From: Paracoccus aminophilus JCM 7686 | GTDB taxonomy: Bacteria > Pseudomonadota > Alphaproteobacteria > Rhodobacterales > Rhodobacteraceae | NCBI RefSeq assembly: GCF_000444995.1 | Contig: NC_022041.1 | Coordinates: forward strand, 2,979,501-3,043,500 | DNA length: 64,000 nucleotides | Direction of reading: 5' to 3' | Shown: one piece after another, positions 19,637-28,070 of the stretch | Position numbering within the stretch: position 1 is the first letter of the stretch | How the letters are laid out: each line of letters starts with the position of its first letter | Notes under the pieces: generated by a model | What the model was told of the DNA's origin: nothing | Seen by the model: only the letters and a program-made list of their open reading frames with translations | Database searches by the model: none | Position numbers and translations under genes: made by a program

Positions 19637-20500
19637 ATGCTTCTCCGCTACGGCTATCGCATCGTCTTTGAAACCGACGGGGCGCTGCCGCTGGTCACCC
19701 AGCTGGCAGCGCGCCCCGAGCGGCGGATGGACCTGCGTGTGCCCGAAATCGTCCGGACCTTCCCGGCCGTTCATCACACGAGCTACACCGACGGCTTCGG
19801 CAATCTCTGCACCCGGTTGACCGCGCCCGATGGCCGGTTCGAGCTGACCAGCGACGCCATCATTGCCGACAGCGGCCTGCCCGATCCGATCTGCCCCGAG
19901 GCGGGGCAGGATCCGGTGGACGAGCTTCCCGACGACGTGCTGATCTATCTGCTCTCGTCGCGCTATTGCGAGGTCGATCTGATGGGCCCCACCGCATGGG
20001 AGCTCTTTGGCCAGACACCACCCGGCTGGGCGCGGGTGCAGGCGGTCAGCGACTGGGTCAATGACCATATGCGCTTCAGCTACCACGAGGCCAATCCGCG
20101 CCGCACCGCCTTCGGCGCCTATCAGGACCGGGTGGGCGTCTGTCGCGATTACACCCATCTCGCGATCACCATGTGCCGCGCGCTGAACATCCCGGCGCGC
20201 TACATCAACGGCTATCTCGGCGATATCGGCATCCCGCCCGAGCCGACGCCGATGGATTTCGCGGCCTGGATGCAGGTCTGGCTTGGCGGGCAGTGGTGGA
20301 CCTTCGATCCGCGCAACCACGCGCTGCGGGTCGGGCGGATCGTGGTCAGCATCGGGCGCGACGCGACCGATTGCGCGCTGATTTCTAGCTTCGGCCAGCA
20401 CCGGCTGCAAGAGTTCAAGGTCTGGACCGATGAGGTCAACGAGGCCGGAGAGAAAATCTCGCCCGGCCCCTCGGCTGCGATCTATCCGCGTCCCGGTTGA
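19637..20500 (+). CDS. Transglutaminase-like protein with altered catalytic His
   Basis: 287 residues. The transglutaminase-like core runs from about 135 to 240: VSDWVNDHMRFSY, the nucleophile Cys169 in GVCRDYTHLA, then the strand PMDFAAWMQVWLGGQWWTFDPRN. The expected His of the HAW motif is Ala209; the Asp (224) is kept. Some members of this alphaproteobacterial/actinobacterial group have Ser or Ala here, so catalysis may be different or lost. The N-terminal domain (1-120) is the usual beta-rich bacterial transglutaminase N-domain. Confidence 0.82.
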   Translation: MLLRYGYRIVFETDGALPLVTQLAARPERRMDLRVPEIVRTFPAVHHTSYTDGFGNLCTRLTAPDGRFELTSDAIIADSGLPDPICPEAGQDPVDELPDDVLIYLLSSRYCEVDLMGPTAWELFGQTPPGWARVQAVSDWVNDHMRFSYHEANPRRTAFGAYQDRVGVCRDYTHLAITMCRALNIPARYINGYLGDIGIPPEPTPMDFAAWMQVWLGGQWWTFDPRNHALRVGRIVVSIGRDATDCALISSFGQHRLQEFKVWTDEVNEAGEKISPGPSAAIYPRPG

Positions 20501-20521
20501 GCGGGCCGGACGACGGCAGCT

Positions 20522-22117
20522 TCAGATCATCATCTCTTTCGTCGCCGTCAGCTTCAGCTCGGGGTGATCGCGGGTCACGCGGTCGATGTCCCATTGCAGA
20601 CGCGTCAGATAGACCATGTCGCCGTCATGGTCCTGCGAGATGTGCTGTTTGTTCGTGTTGACGAAGGCCTCGACCTTGTCCTTCGGCCCCGAAAGCCAGC
20701 GCGCCGAGGTGAATTGCGACGCCTCGAACCGGACCGGGATGCCGTATTCGATCTCGATCCGGCTGGCCAGCACCTCGAATTGCAGCGCGCCGACGACGCC
20801 GACGATAAAGCCCGAACCGATCATCGGCTTGAAGACCTTGGCCGCGCCCTCTTCGGCGAATTGCATCAGCGCCTTTTCCAGATGCTTGGCCTTCATCGGA
20901 TCGCTGGAGCGCACCGATTGCAGCAGTTCCGGCGCGAAGCTCGGGATGCCGGTGAAGCGCAGCGTTTCGCCCTCGGTCAAAGCGTCGCCGATGCGCAGCT
21001 GGCCGTGGTTCGGAATGCCGATAATGTCGCCCGCCCAGGCCTCCTCCGCCAATTCGCGGTCGGCGGCCAGAAACAGCACAGGGTTCGAAATCGCCATCGG
21101 CTTTTTCGTGCGCACATGCAAAAGCTTCATACCGCGTTCGAAATGGCCCGAGGCGAGACGCACGAAAGCGACACGGTCGCGGTGCTTGGGGTCCATATTG
21201 GCCTGTACCTTGAAGACAAAGCCGGTCACGGGCTTTTCCTCGGGCAGAACCACGCGCTCGGCGGCCTTTTGCGGCTGCGGTTGCGGGCCATAGGCGCCGA
21301 TGCCGTTCATCAGCTCGCGCACGCCGAAGGAATTGATCGCCGAGCCGAACCAGATCGGCGTCATCGAGCCCTCAAGGAAACGCTCACGGTCGAAGGCGGG
21401 CAAAAGCTCGCGCGCCATTTCCAGCTCTTCCTTGAGCTGCGCCAGCATCTCGGCGGGCACATGTTCGGCAAGCTTGGGATCGTCGAGCCCCGAGATCTCA
21501 ATCGATTCCGCGATCTTGTTGCGATCGGCGCGGTCCATCAGTTCCAGCCGGTCGTTCAGGATGTCGTAGCAGCCCAGAAACTCGCGCCCCGAGCCGATGG
21601 GCCAGCTTGCCGGCGACACGTCGATAGCAAGGTTTTCCTGAATCTCGTCGATGATCTCGAACGTGTCGCGCGCCTCGCGGTCCATCTTGTTACAGAAGGT
21701 CACGATCGGCAGATCACGCAGGCGGCACACCTCAAAGAGCTTGCGCGTCTGGCTTTCGACACCCTTCGCCCCGTCGATCACCATGACGGCGGTATCGACC
21801 GCGGTCAGCGTGCGATAGGTGTCTTCCGAGAAATCCGAGTGGCCGGGCGTGTCGACCAGATTGAAGCGGAACTGGCCATAGTCGAAAGACATGGCCGAGG
21901 CCGAGACCGAAATCCCGCGATCCTGCTCCATCTTCATGAAGTCCGAGCGCGTCCGCCGCGCCTCGCCCTTCGCGCGCACCTGACCGGCCATCTGAATGGC
22001 GCCGCCATAGAGAAGGAACTTTTCGGTCAGCGTGGTCTTACCGGCATCCGGATGCGCGATGATCGCGAAGGTCCGGCGGTTGGCGATTTCGGGGGGCAGA
22101 TCGGGACGGTTGCTCAT
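20522..22117 (-). CDS. prfC: Peptide chain release factor 3
   Basis: 531 residues. RF3 is a GTPase that recycles RF1/RF2 after termination. GTPase motifs are AHPDAGKTT (residues 21-29), DTPGHSDF and FCNKMDR. The RF3-type C-domain includes FEVLASRIEIEYGIPVRFE. Start ATG 22117 and length are standard. Confidence 0.96.
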   Translation of the reverse strand: MSNRPDLPPEIANRRTFAIIAHPDAGKTTLTEKFLLYGGAIQMAGQVRAKGEARRTRSDFMKMEQDRGISVSASAMSFDYGQFRFNLVDTPGHSDFSEDTYRTLTAVDTAVMVIDGAKGVESQTRKLFEVCRLRDLPIVTFCNKMDREARDTFEIIDEIQENLAIDVSPASWPIGSGREFLGCYDILNDRLELMDRADRNKIAESIEISGLDDPKLAEHVPAEMLAQLKEELEMARELLPAFDRERFLEGSMTPIWFGSAINSFGVRELMNGIGAYGPQPQPQKAAERVVLPEEKPVTGFVFKVQANMDPKHRDRVAFVRLASGHFERGMKLLHVRTKKPMAISNPVLFLAADRELAEEAWAGDIIGIPNHGQLRIGDALTEGETLRFTGIPSFAPELLQSVRSSDPMKAKHLEKALMQFAEEGAAKVFKPMIGSGFIVGVVGALQFEVLASRIEIEYGIPVRFEASQFTSARWLSGPKDKVEAFVNTNKQHISQDHDGDMVYLTRLQWDIDRVTRDHPELKLTATKEMMI

Positions 22118-22148
22118 GCCCGGCCTTTACCGCGCCCGAAGCCGCTTC

Positions 22149-22898
22149 TCAAACGAATTGTTCGCGCGTCAGCCGTTCCTCGAGCCCATGGCCCGGATCA
22201 AACAGCAGCCGATGCTCGACCGTATCCTCGGATTGCACTTCGACCCAGAGAACCGGGCGCACGCCGCGCCCATCGGCATCGGCCATGACCGGGCGCTTGT
22301 TCGCCTCGAGCACGTCAAAGCGCACCTTGGCCGATTTCGGCAAAATCGCACCGCGCCAGCGCCGGGGCCGGAAGGCCGCAATCGGGGTCAGCGCCAGCAC
22401 ATTCGAGCCGATCGGCAGGATCGGACCATTGGCCGAATAATTATAGGCGGTCGATCCGGCGGGCGTGGACAGAATCGCCCCGTCGCAGACCAACTCTCCC
22501 AACCGCTCACGCCCGTCGATCGTCACTCCGAGCCGCGCCGCCTGCGAGCCCGCGCGCAAGAGGCTGACCTCATTGATGGCGAGCGCGTGATAATCCTCGC
22601 CCTCGATGGTTTCCGCCGTCATCGCCAGTGGATTGATCGCGGTTTCTTCGGCCTGCGCGATCCGTTCGGGCAGATCCGCCACCTCATATTCATTCATCAG
22701 AAAGCCGATGGTGCCGCGATTCATCCCATAAACCGGCAGGCCCCGGTGCTGGTGCATGACGCTCAGCATCAGACCGTCGCCCCCGAGAGCGACAATCACA
22801 TTGGCAACGTCCAGCGCAGCATGGCCATAGCGCCGGGCAAGGACATGATAGGCGGCCTCGGCGGTCTCTGTCCCGCTCGAAATGAAATGCATTTTCAT
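22149..22898 (-). CDS. nadK: NAD kinase
   Basis: 249 residues. It phosphorylates NAD to NADP. The family GGDG motif is at residues 39-42 (VALGGDGLML), with the conserved NEVSLLR and TPAGSTAYNYSANGPILP blocks. ATG 22898 (MKMHFISSG) is preferred; a frame extension to 22928 adds ten residues. It is 31 bp upstream of prfC and likely cotranscribed. Confidence 0.94.
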   Translation of the reverse strand: MKMHFISSGTETAEAAYHVLARRYGHAALDVANVIVALGGDGLMLSVMHQHRGLPVYGMNRGTIGFLMNEYEVADLPERIAQAEETAINPLAMTAETIEGEDYHALAINEVSLLRAGSQAARLGVTIDGRERLGELVCDGAILSTPAGSTAYNYSANGPILPIGSNVLALTPIAAFRPRRWRGAILPKSAKVRFDVLEANKRPVMADADGRGVRPVLWVEVQSEDTVEHRLLFDPGHGLEERLTREQFV

Positions 22899-23057
22899 GG
22901 TCGCTATCTTGCCCTGTCCGTTGGCCAAGGCAAGATCAGACCTAGCGCCTAGGATCTACAGCCTGCCCGTCGCAACTGTCCTAGCAAAGCTGCGGGAAAG
23001 GGGCTAGAACCCGGCGAGCAAAAGCGCTGCCGCATCACGACAGGACAGGAGGACGCG

Positions 23058-24341
23058 ATGTCAGACAAAGGCTTCTTCACGGAAGATCTTTCCACCCGCG
23101 ATACCGCGATTTTTGACGCGATTGAGAAGGAGCTCGGTCGTCAGCGTCACGAGATCGAGCTGATCGCGTCCGAGAACATCGTCTCGAAGGCGGTGCTTCA
23201 GGCCCAGGGCTCGGTGCTGACCAACAAATATGCCGAGGGCTACCCGGGCAAGCGCTACTATGGCGGCTGCCAATTCGTCGACATCGTCGAGGATCTCGCG
23301 ATCGAGCGCGCGAAAGAGCTCTTCAACGCGGGCTTTGCCAACGTTCAGCCGAACTCGGGCAGCCAGATGAACCAGGCCGTATTCCTGGCGCTTCTCCAGC
23401 CCGGCGACACCTTCATGGGGCTCGACCTGAATTCGGGCGGCCACCTCACCCATGGCTCGCCGGTCAACATGTCCGGGAAATGGTTCAACGTCGTCAGCTA
23501 CGGCGTGCGCAAGCAAGACCAAGTCCTTGATATGGAAGAGATCCGTGCCAAGGCGCTCGAGCATAAGCCGAAGCTGATCATCGCCGGCGGCACCGCTTAC
23601 AGCCGCGTCTGGGATTGGGCTGCCTTCCGCAAGATCGCGGATGAAATCGGCGCCTATCTCATGGTCGACATGGCCCATATCGCGGGTCTCGTCGCCGGTG
23701 GCCAGCATCCCTCGCCGCTGCCGCATGCCCATGTCGTGACCACCACGACCCACAAATCGCTGCGCGGTCCGCGGGGCGGCATGGTGCTGACGAACCACGA
23801 AGACATTGCGAAAAAGATCAACTCGGCGGTCTTCCCGGGCCTGCAGGGCGGTCCGTTGATGCATGTCATCGCCGCCAAAGCCGTGGCTTTCGGCGAGGCT
23901 TTGCGCCCCGACTTCAAGGACTATGCGGCTCAGGTCGTGAAAAACGCTCAGGCCATGGCCGATGAGCTGATGAAGGGCGGCATCGACATCGTTTCGGGCG
24001 GCACCGACAACCACCTCTGCCTCGCCGACCTGCGCCCGAAAGGCGTGACCGGCAAGGCGACCGAGGCGGCGCTCGGCCGTGCCCATATCACCTGCAACAA
24101 GAACGGCGTGCCGTTTGACCCGGAAAAGCCCTTCGTGACCTCGGGCGTGCGTCTGGGCGCACCGGCCGGCACCACGCGCGGCTTCAAGGAAGAAGAGTTC
24201 CGCCAGATCGCGCGCTGGATCGTCGAAGTTGTCGACGGGCTGGCCAAACATGGCGACGCGGGCAATGCCGAGATCGAGGCCAAAGTGAAGGCTGAAGTCG
24301 AGGCTCTGTGCCAGCGCTTCCCGCTCTATCAGGGCATGTAA
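23058..24341 (+). CDS. glyA: Serine hydroxymethyltransferase
   Basis: 427 residues, full length. It converts serine and tetrahydrofolate to glycine and methylene-THF, which also feeds ThyX. The PLP lysine is Lys233 in [15 protein letters not shown]. An AGGAGG-like site lies upstream. The 129-bp region between nadK and glyA shows no recognisable riboswitch. Confidence 0.96.
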   Translation: MSDKGFFTEDLSTRDTAIFDAIEKELGRQRHEIELIASENIVSKAVLQAQGSVLTNKYAEGYPGKRYYGGCQFVDIVEDLAIERAKELFNAGFANVQPNSGSQMNQAVFLALLQPGDTFMGLDLNSGGHLTHGSPVNMSGKWFNVVSYGVRKQDQVLDMEEIRAKALEHKPKLIIAGGTAYSRVWDWAAFRKIADEIGAYLMVDMAHIAGLVAGGQHPSPLPHAHVVTTTTHKSLRGPRGGMVLTNHEDIAKKINSAVFPGLQGGPLMHVIAAKAVAFGEALRPDFKDYAAQVVKNAQAMADELMKGGIDIVSGGTDNHLCLADLRPKGVTGKATEAALGRAHITCNKNGVPFDPEKPFVTSGVRLGAPAGTTRGFKEEEFRQIARWIVEVVDGLAKHGDAGNAEIEAKVKAEVEALCQRFPLYQGM

Positions 24342-24361
24342 TCACCCCTGGCGCGGGGGTC

Positions 24362-24499
24362 TTAAAGGCTCCCGCGCTCGACCAAGATCCAGATCGCGAC
24401 CCCACCGATCACGACAAGGCCAAGCGCCAGAGCCGCGCCCAAATGCAGCGCCCGCTCCCGCCACCGCGCCCCTTTGCCAACGCCGTTCAGATGTGACAC
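24362..24499 (-). CDS. Possible small single-pass membrane protein
   Basis: 45 residues from GTG 24499 (TTG at 24502 is an alternative), containing the hydrophobic stretch LHLGAALALGLVVIGGVAIWIL. It follows the exported-protein gene on the same strand. There is no clear ribosome site and the frame could be chance, since codon use alone favours hydrophobic frames in GC-rich DNA. Its stop lies within a glyA-side hairpin (GCGCGGG 24351-24357 with CCCGCGC 24371-24377). Confidence 0.35.
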   Translation of the reverse strand: MSHLNGVGKGARWRERALHLGAALALGLVVIGGVAIWILVERGSL

Positions 24500-24541
24500 C
24501 AAAGCGCGATGGGCGCGAAGATGTAACGTCCTGACAGCGGC

Positions 24542-24991
24542 TTACATGCTCTCGTCGGAATAGCGCACCAGCGTCCAGCACGGCTGCGCGCGGAACTCAT
24601 AGGTGATCAGCGTGCCATTGCCGAGGCCGCGGAACACCACCTCTTTGCCGCCCCCGTCCAGATCCTTGACCAGCACCTCCTGATCATTGGCATCGGCCCC
24701 CTGCACATCGGTCATCACCGGCCATTCGACCTTGGCCAGCGGCGTCTCTGTCCGTTCGAGCTTGGGTTCAGGGTCGGCCTCGGGGTCCAGGATCTCGATC
24801 ACCAGCGGATCGGCGGTCGAGGCCTCTTGCACCGCGATCTCGCGCGAGAACCGGCTCAGGAAGGCGTCAAACTCGGGCTCGGGGCAAGTGGCGGGACTTT
24901 CGGCCAGCGCGGGGCCTGCGAGAAGCAGGCTGGCGAGAAGCGGGAACCGGACCCTGATCGGGGTCAGAGCGCGTGCGGCAGACTGAAGCAA
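24542..24991 (-). CDS. Exported protein of unknown function
   Basis: 149 residues. A likely signal peptide (PLLASLLLAGPALAES after a short Arg-containing start) is followed by a secreted domain with two cysteines (SPATCPEPEFDAF and RAQPCWTLVRY) that could pair. I do not recognise the family. It is the last host gene before the prophage border. Confidence 0.7.
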   Translation of the reverse strand: MLQSAARALTPIRVRFPLLASLLLAGPALAESPATCPEPEFDAFLSRFSREIAVQEASTADPLVIEILDPEADPEPKLERTETPLAKVEWPVMTDVQGADANDQEVLVKDLDGGGKEVVFRGLGNGTLITYEFRAQPCWTLVRYSDESM

Positions 24992-25229
24992 GGGATCACT
25001 CCGAAAGATGCAGGGCCTATCGCCTCTGTTTCGACCGGCCCGGCGCGAAAAACAAGCGTTAAGACATCACCATACCGGCATGGCGGGCGCGCGCAGGACG
25101 TGCTGAGCGCGCGGCAGAGGCCATCACAACGCCCGGGGACCGCGGCGGCATCCGAAGGCGATCGGGGCCTCTGTTCAGCCCTCTCGCATCCGTCGCAATG
25201 TCAGGGACAGAGCCGCCAAGCGGGAGGCC

Positions 25230-25257
25230 AAAAACAAAAGGTCCCCGCGAGGGGACC
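25230..25257 (-). terminator. Leftward terminator belonging to the interrupted tRNA gene
   Basis: On the minus strand GGTCCCC/GGGGACC (25251-25257 with 25240-25246, loop TCGC) is followed by TTTTGTTTT. A second 8-bp hairpin, CCACCCGA/TCGGGTGG, lies at 25263-25284. Together they fit the downstream end of a minus-strand tRNA transcript that ended at 25290. The rest of 24992-25381 holds no gene. Confidence 0.75.
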
Positions 25258-25289
25258 CTTGACCACCCGACGATCATCGGGTGGGAAAA

Positions 25290-25309
25290 TGGTAGCGGAG
25301 GAGGGTTTC
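25290..25309 (-). other. Prophage left attachment site in a tRNA 3' end
   Basis: On the minus strand this reads GAAACCCTCCTCCGCTACCA. From CCCTC onward it fits a tRNA T-stem strand, a CTCCGCT acceptor strand, discriminator A and CCA; the acceptor sequence is like alphaproteobacterial elongator Met tRNAs. To the right, the canonical T-loop is lost and prophage genes begin. It should recur at the right junction beyond 64 kb, where an intact tRNA is expected. The exact core length cannot be set here. Confidence 0.6.
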
Positions 25310-25381
25310 AGCCGATCCCACCGAATGCCCGAGCCCATGTTTATCCTCCGTCACGCTGCATAAATCAAAGTGGAGAAAGCT

Positions 25382-25801
25382 ATGCAGCAGGCCCCCCAAC
25401 TTCCAGACAACCGTCAAGATCCTACCCTCACCCCGCCCCACGCCGAGACTGCGCCGCCCGCCGATCAGGCGGGGGCGATCAGCACCGACAACCTGCGCAA
25501 GCTGCTGGATGCGGCAACGCCGGGACCATGGACTGGTGCGAACATGGTTCACGCAGACAGAGGCGATGCTATGACCCCGGAGGAGATAGGGGAATACGTC
25601 TGCAACAGCGTTCGCATTGGTGATCCGGCGCACTTCCTGTTCGTCAGCGGCAAGCATGACGATGGTGGCGATGCGGATATCTGCCATACAGGCAACGGAC
25701 CCAGAGGGCCTTGGAATACGGCTCTGATCGCGCTCGCGCCGCAACTTGCCGCCGAGGTGCTGGCCCTGCGCGAGTTGATCGCGACTGGCGGTGCAGCATG
25801 A
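25382..25801 (+). CDS. Ead/Ea22-like phage accessory protein
   Basis: 139 residues. After a Pro-rich start the domain reads NLRKLLDAATPGPW, followed by a variable middle and an end PWNTALIALAPQLAAEVLALRELI. The ATPGPW motif and the closing helix are the pattern of Ead/Ea22-like proteins of lambdoid phages; function unknown. A GGAGAAAGCT site precedes ATG 25382, favoured over GTG 25370. It begins a run of five genes joined by overlapping start and stop codons. Confidence 0.6.
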   Translation: MQQAPQLPDNRQDPTLTPPHAETAPPADQAGAISTDNLRKLLDAATPGPWTGANMVHADRGDAMTPEEIGEYVCNSVRIGDPAHFLFVSGKHDDGGDADICHTGNGPRGPWNTALIALAPQLAAEVLALRELIATGGAA

Positions 25802-26556
25802 GCGCCGTGGACAAGGACGCGCCGGGGTGGCGCGCAGAGATGGGCCCTTACTCCAGCGTCGTTGGAAACAGCGTCCATCTGATCGCGCCGGAGGGTCATT
25901 TCGCCGGTCAGGTGATGATAATCGGGCAGGATGATCGCCTGCGCGAAAAGGACGCTCAGCAGCGCTTGCTGCAGGTCATCCACGACCTGCTGAACAGCCG
26001 TATCGATCTCTCCGCCCTCGCTGCACAGCCTGCGGTTGATGCTGGACCCACATTGGCAGAAATGATCGGATGGCATGTCGATGCCGATAATCTGCACGCC
26101 TCTGCCGCCCCCTCTACGCCTGCCGAGGTCGAAGGTCTGGGCGGACAGGCACTCTACGACCTGTTATACTCATTCGTTAGCGATGACGGTTTAACCCGCG
26201 CCCTGCGGATGGAACTGAACCGGCGTTTCCCCACCGCCCTGACCGCGTTGCAGGCCCGCGCCGAGAAGGCAGAGGCCGATCTTGCCGAGGCGCGGGACGA
26301 GCGCGACGTGATCGCTGCGGCAGCGTTTGAGAAGGTTGCACGGGCGGCAGAAGCTCGGGTTTGGTCAGTTGGCCTTGCGGGGCATGAAATCCGAGCCCTC
26401 ACCCCCGACGATGCCACCGCAGCCCTTGCCGAGCATGTCCAGCGGGCCGTCGAGGCTGAGACGCGGGCGTGTGCGGCGAAATGCACGCGAGGAGATGACA
26501 GAGCCGCCATCCTCGCCCGCCTCGACCAGCCCAAGGGCGGGGAGGGAAAGGTATGA
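25798..26556 (+). CDS. Phage protein with coiled-coil segment
   Basis: 252 residues. The middle has a long charged helix LQARAEKAEADLAEARDERDVIAAAAFEKVARAAEA, predicted to be coiled coil, and the end is helical (AALAEHVQRAVEAETRAC). No family is recognised. ATGA overlap couples it to the gene before and to the zinc-ribbon gene after. Confidence 0.6.
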   Translation: MSAVDKDAPGWRAEMGPYSSVVGNSVHLIAPEGHFAGQVMIIGQDDRLREKDAQQRLLQVIHDLLNSRIDLSALAAQPAVDAGPTLAEMIGWHVDADNLHASAAPSTPAEVEGLGGQALYDLLYSFVSDDGLTRALRMELNRRFPTALTALQARAEKAEADLAEARDERDVIAAAAFEKVARAAEARVWSVGLAGHEIRALTPDDATAALAEHVQRAVEAETRACAAKCTRGDDRAAILARLDQPKGGEGKV

Positions 26557-26681
26557 CGATGCTGCGAATTATCCGGCAACTGATTTGCCGCCACACATAT
26601 CGGCTGTGCAGGTTCCAATCCCTTGGCACTCGCGGGGATTACGAGTGCTCAAAATGCGGAAAGCGGGAGTATGACCAATGA
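26553..26681 (+). CDS. Small zinc-ribbon protein
   Basis: 42 residues, MTMLRIIRQLICRHTYRLC opening and CSKCGKREYDQ at the end. The Cys/His pairs (ICRH and CSKC) could bind one zinc ion. It overlaps both neighbours by ATGA, which strongly supports translation despite its size. Function unknown. Confidence 0.6.
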   Translation: MTMLRIIRQLICRHTYRLCRFQSLGTRGDYECSKCGKREYDQ

Positions 26682-27208
26682 CCCCCACCAATCCCGCCCC
26701 TACGGGGTGCGTCAAGCTCAATGCTGTCGCCGATGCTCTAAACAAATGGGCAGATACGGTGCGGGACGGCCGACAGGTCGAGCCGAGTGTAACCGGCCTG
26801 CGGCTCATGGCGACAGCGGTTAGATCCGCCGCGATCCAGCCCGCCAGCGCGCAGCCGGTGGTGCGAGAGCAGGACACCATATGCGACGACTGCGGCAAGC
26901 TGTTGCGGCATGATCTGGCTCACTGGATGGAGGATGGCGCATCCTACTGCCCGACCTGCCGACCTAGGCCAGCCCCTGTCGCGGGTGACGCGGTGAGCGT
27001 GCAGGAGGCCGCGCGGGTGTTGCTGGAGGCCTGCCCTAATCCGATTTTCGACAGGCTAAAGCCCGCACTAATGGGCGAGGTGACCGAACGCGAGGCCTAT
27101 ACCGACGAGGATGGCAACGAGGGCTATTACGACGGGCCCGTGTCCTGGGACGCGATGAAGCGGGTCATCACTGCCGCCCTCCGCGCCCTCGGGGGAGAGA
27201 AGCCGTGA
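26678..27208 (+). CDS. Phage protein with a central zinc-finger motif
   Basis: 176 residues. A CDDCGKLLRHDLAHWM...YCPTC segment (about 68-95) looks like a four-cysteine zinc site. The C-terminal third has an acidic loop (AYTDEDGNEGYYDGP) before a helix. I do not recognise a family. Start and stop both overlap neighbouring genes. Confidence 0.55.
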   Translation: MTPTNPAPTGCVKLNAVADALNKWADTVRDGRQVEPSVTGLRLMATAVRSAAIQPASAQPVVREQDTICDDCGKLLRHDLAHWMEDGASYCPTCRPRPAPVAGDAVSVQEAARVLLEACPNPIFDRLKPALMGEVTEREAYTDEDGNEGYYDGPVSWDAMKRVITAALRALGGEKP

Positions 27209-27615
27209 GCGAGGCGTGGACCGGAAGCAAAAAACAGAAAGCGGCGTTGCGGGAGAAATATGGCGGGCGCTGCGCTTACTGCGGCGAAATGCTGACCAAG
27301 ATGCACGCAGATCATCTGCAACCCATCGTCCGCATCACGACAGACCCTTGGGGGCGTCCGCTTTCGGCAGAAGACCGCAAGATGCTGAGTCCTGAACGCA
27401 ATATCGTGTCGAACATGATGCCGTCGTGCGCCCCCTGCAACCTGAACAAAGGAGGTTTTTCGCTGGATGGATGGCGGGAGCTCTTATCCAGATCAGCGGC
27501 AATCGTGGCGCGCGAGAAGTCGATCTTTCGCGCTGCCGTCAGGTTTGGACTGATCGAGGTCAAAGATCAGCCGGTGGTGTTTTATTTCGAGCGAAATCAG
27601 GAGCCCTGCCCATGA
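27205..27615 (+). CDS. HNH endonuclease-like protein
   Basis: 136 residues from GTG 27205. Zinc-binding RCAYCGEM and PSCAPCNLNKG flank the HNH core HADHLQPIV...NIVSNMM, so the H-N-(N) residues and two CxxC pairs are all present. Probably a DNA nuclease; target unknown. It sits in the coupled accessory operon, away from the terminases, so it is unlikely to be the packaging HNH. Confidence 0.75.
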   Translation: MSEAWTGSKKQKAALREKYGGRCAYCGEMLTKMHADHLQPIVRITTDPWGRPLSAEDRKMLSPERNIVSNMMPSCAPCNLNKGGFSLDGWRELLSRSAAIVAREKSIFRAAVRFGLIEVKDQPVVFYFERNQEPCP

Positions 27616-27746
27616 CCGCGAGCAAACAGGACCCGGAGAGGTGGGGCAACCGCCGCGTCCCGCGCATGTATGCCCAGATCAACGCCCTTCGCCGCGCCAT
27701 TGCGGCCGAGGGCAAGTCTTGTCGAAAACTGCTGACGATCCAGTGA
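27612..27746 (+). CDS. Small basic phage protein
   Basis: 44 residues, rich in Arg and Lys (MTASKQDPERWGNRRVPRMY; then a helix AQINALRRAIAAEGKSCRKLL). It overlaps the HNH stop by ATGA, the fifth overlap in a row. Function unknown. Confidence 0.5.
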   Translation: MTASKQDPERWGNRRVPRMYAQINALRRAIAAEGKSCRKLLTIQ

Positions 27747-27802
27747 TAATAGCTCTATATCTTGCTGGACTCACTTAGAGAATTGATAAAGAAGGGCGAT
27801 CC

Positions 27803-27970
27803 ATGACAAAGGCACAAGGATGGATTCTTGTTGCGCTCGTCGCATTAGGTGTGAGCTATTACATCCAGGGCGAACGAGCCAAGCAGCCTTCCGAGGGCGC
27901 GCTCGCCATCCGTGATTTTCACCGCATGATGTGCTCAACGGAAGGCAAATACTGTGACAAGCTCCCCTGA
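27803..27970 (+). CDS. Small single-pass membrane protein
   Basis: 55 residues. A hydrophobic N-terminal helix (GWILVALVALGVSYYI) is followed by a soluble part with two cysteines (MCSTEGKYCDK). A GAAGGG site lies before ATG 27803. Unknown function. Confidence 0.45.
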   Translation: MTKAQGWILVALVALGVSYYIQGERAKQPSEGALAIRDFHRMMCSTEGKYCDKLP

Positions 27971-28070
27971 GGTCAAGGAGCATATCGACTTTGCCTATCA
28001 GCGAAGCAATGACCAATCACGGACCAGATGGGCTATATGCCCTTAATCCGCAATAATTGGAAAATTCAAG

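Noticed and set aside
22929..23057. Possible riboswitch upstream of glyA
   Set aside because: No glycine, SAM or THF riboswitch core could be recognised; only an ordinary ribosome site is clear.
25290..25365. Complete tRNA gene at the prophage border
   Set aside because: Only the acceptor 3' strand and part of the T-stem fit; no anticodon arm or D arm follows.
25198..25623. Plus-strand frame spanning the prophage border
   Set aside because: It runs through the terminator and tRNA remnant and is in the wrong frame for the Ead-like protein.
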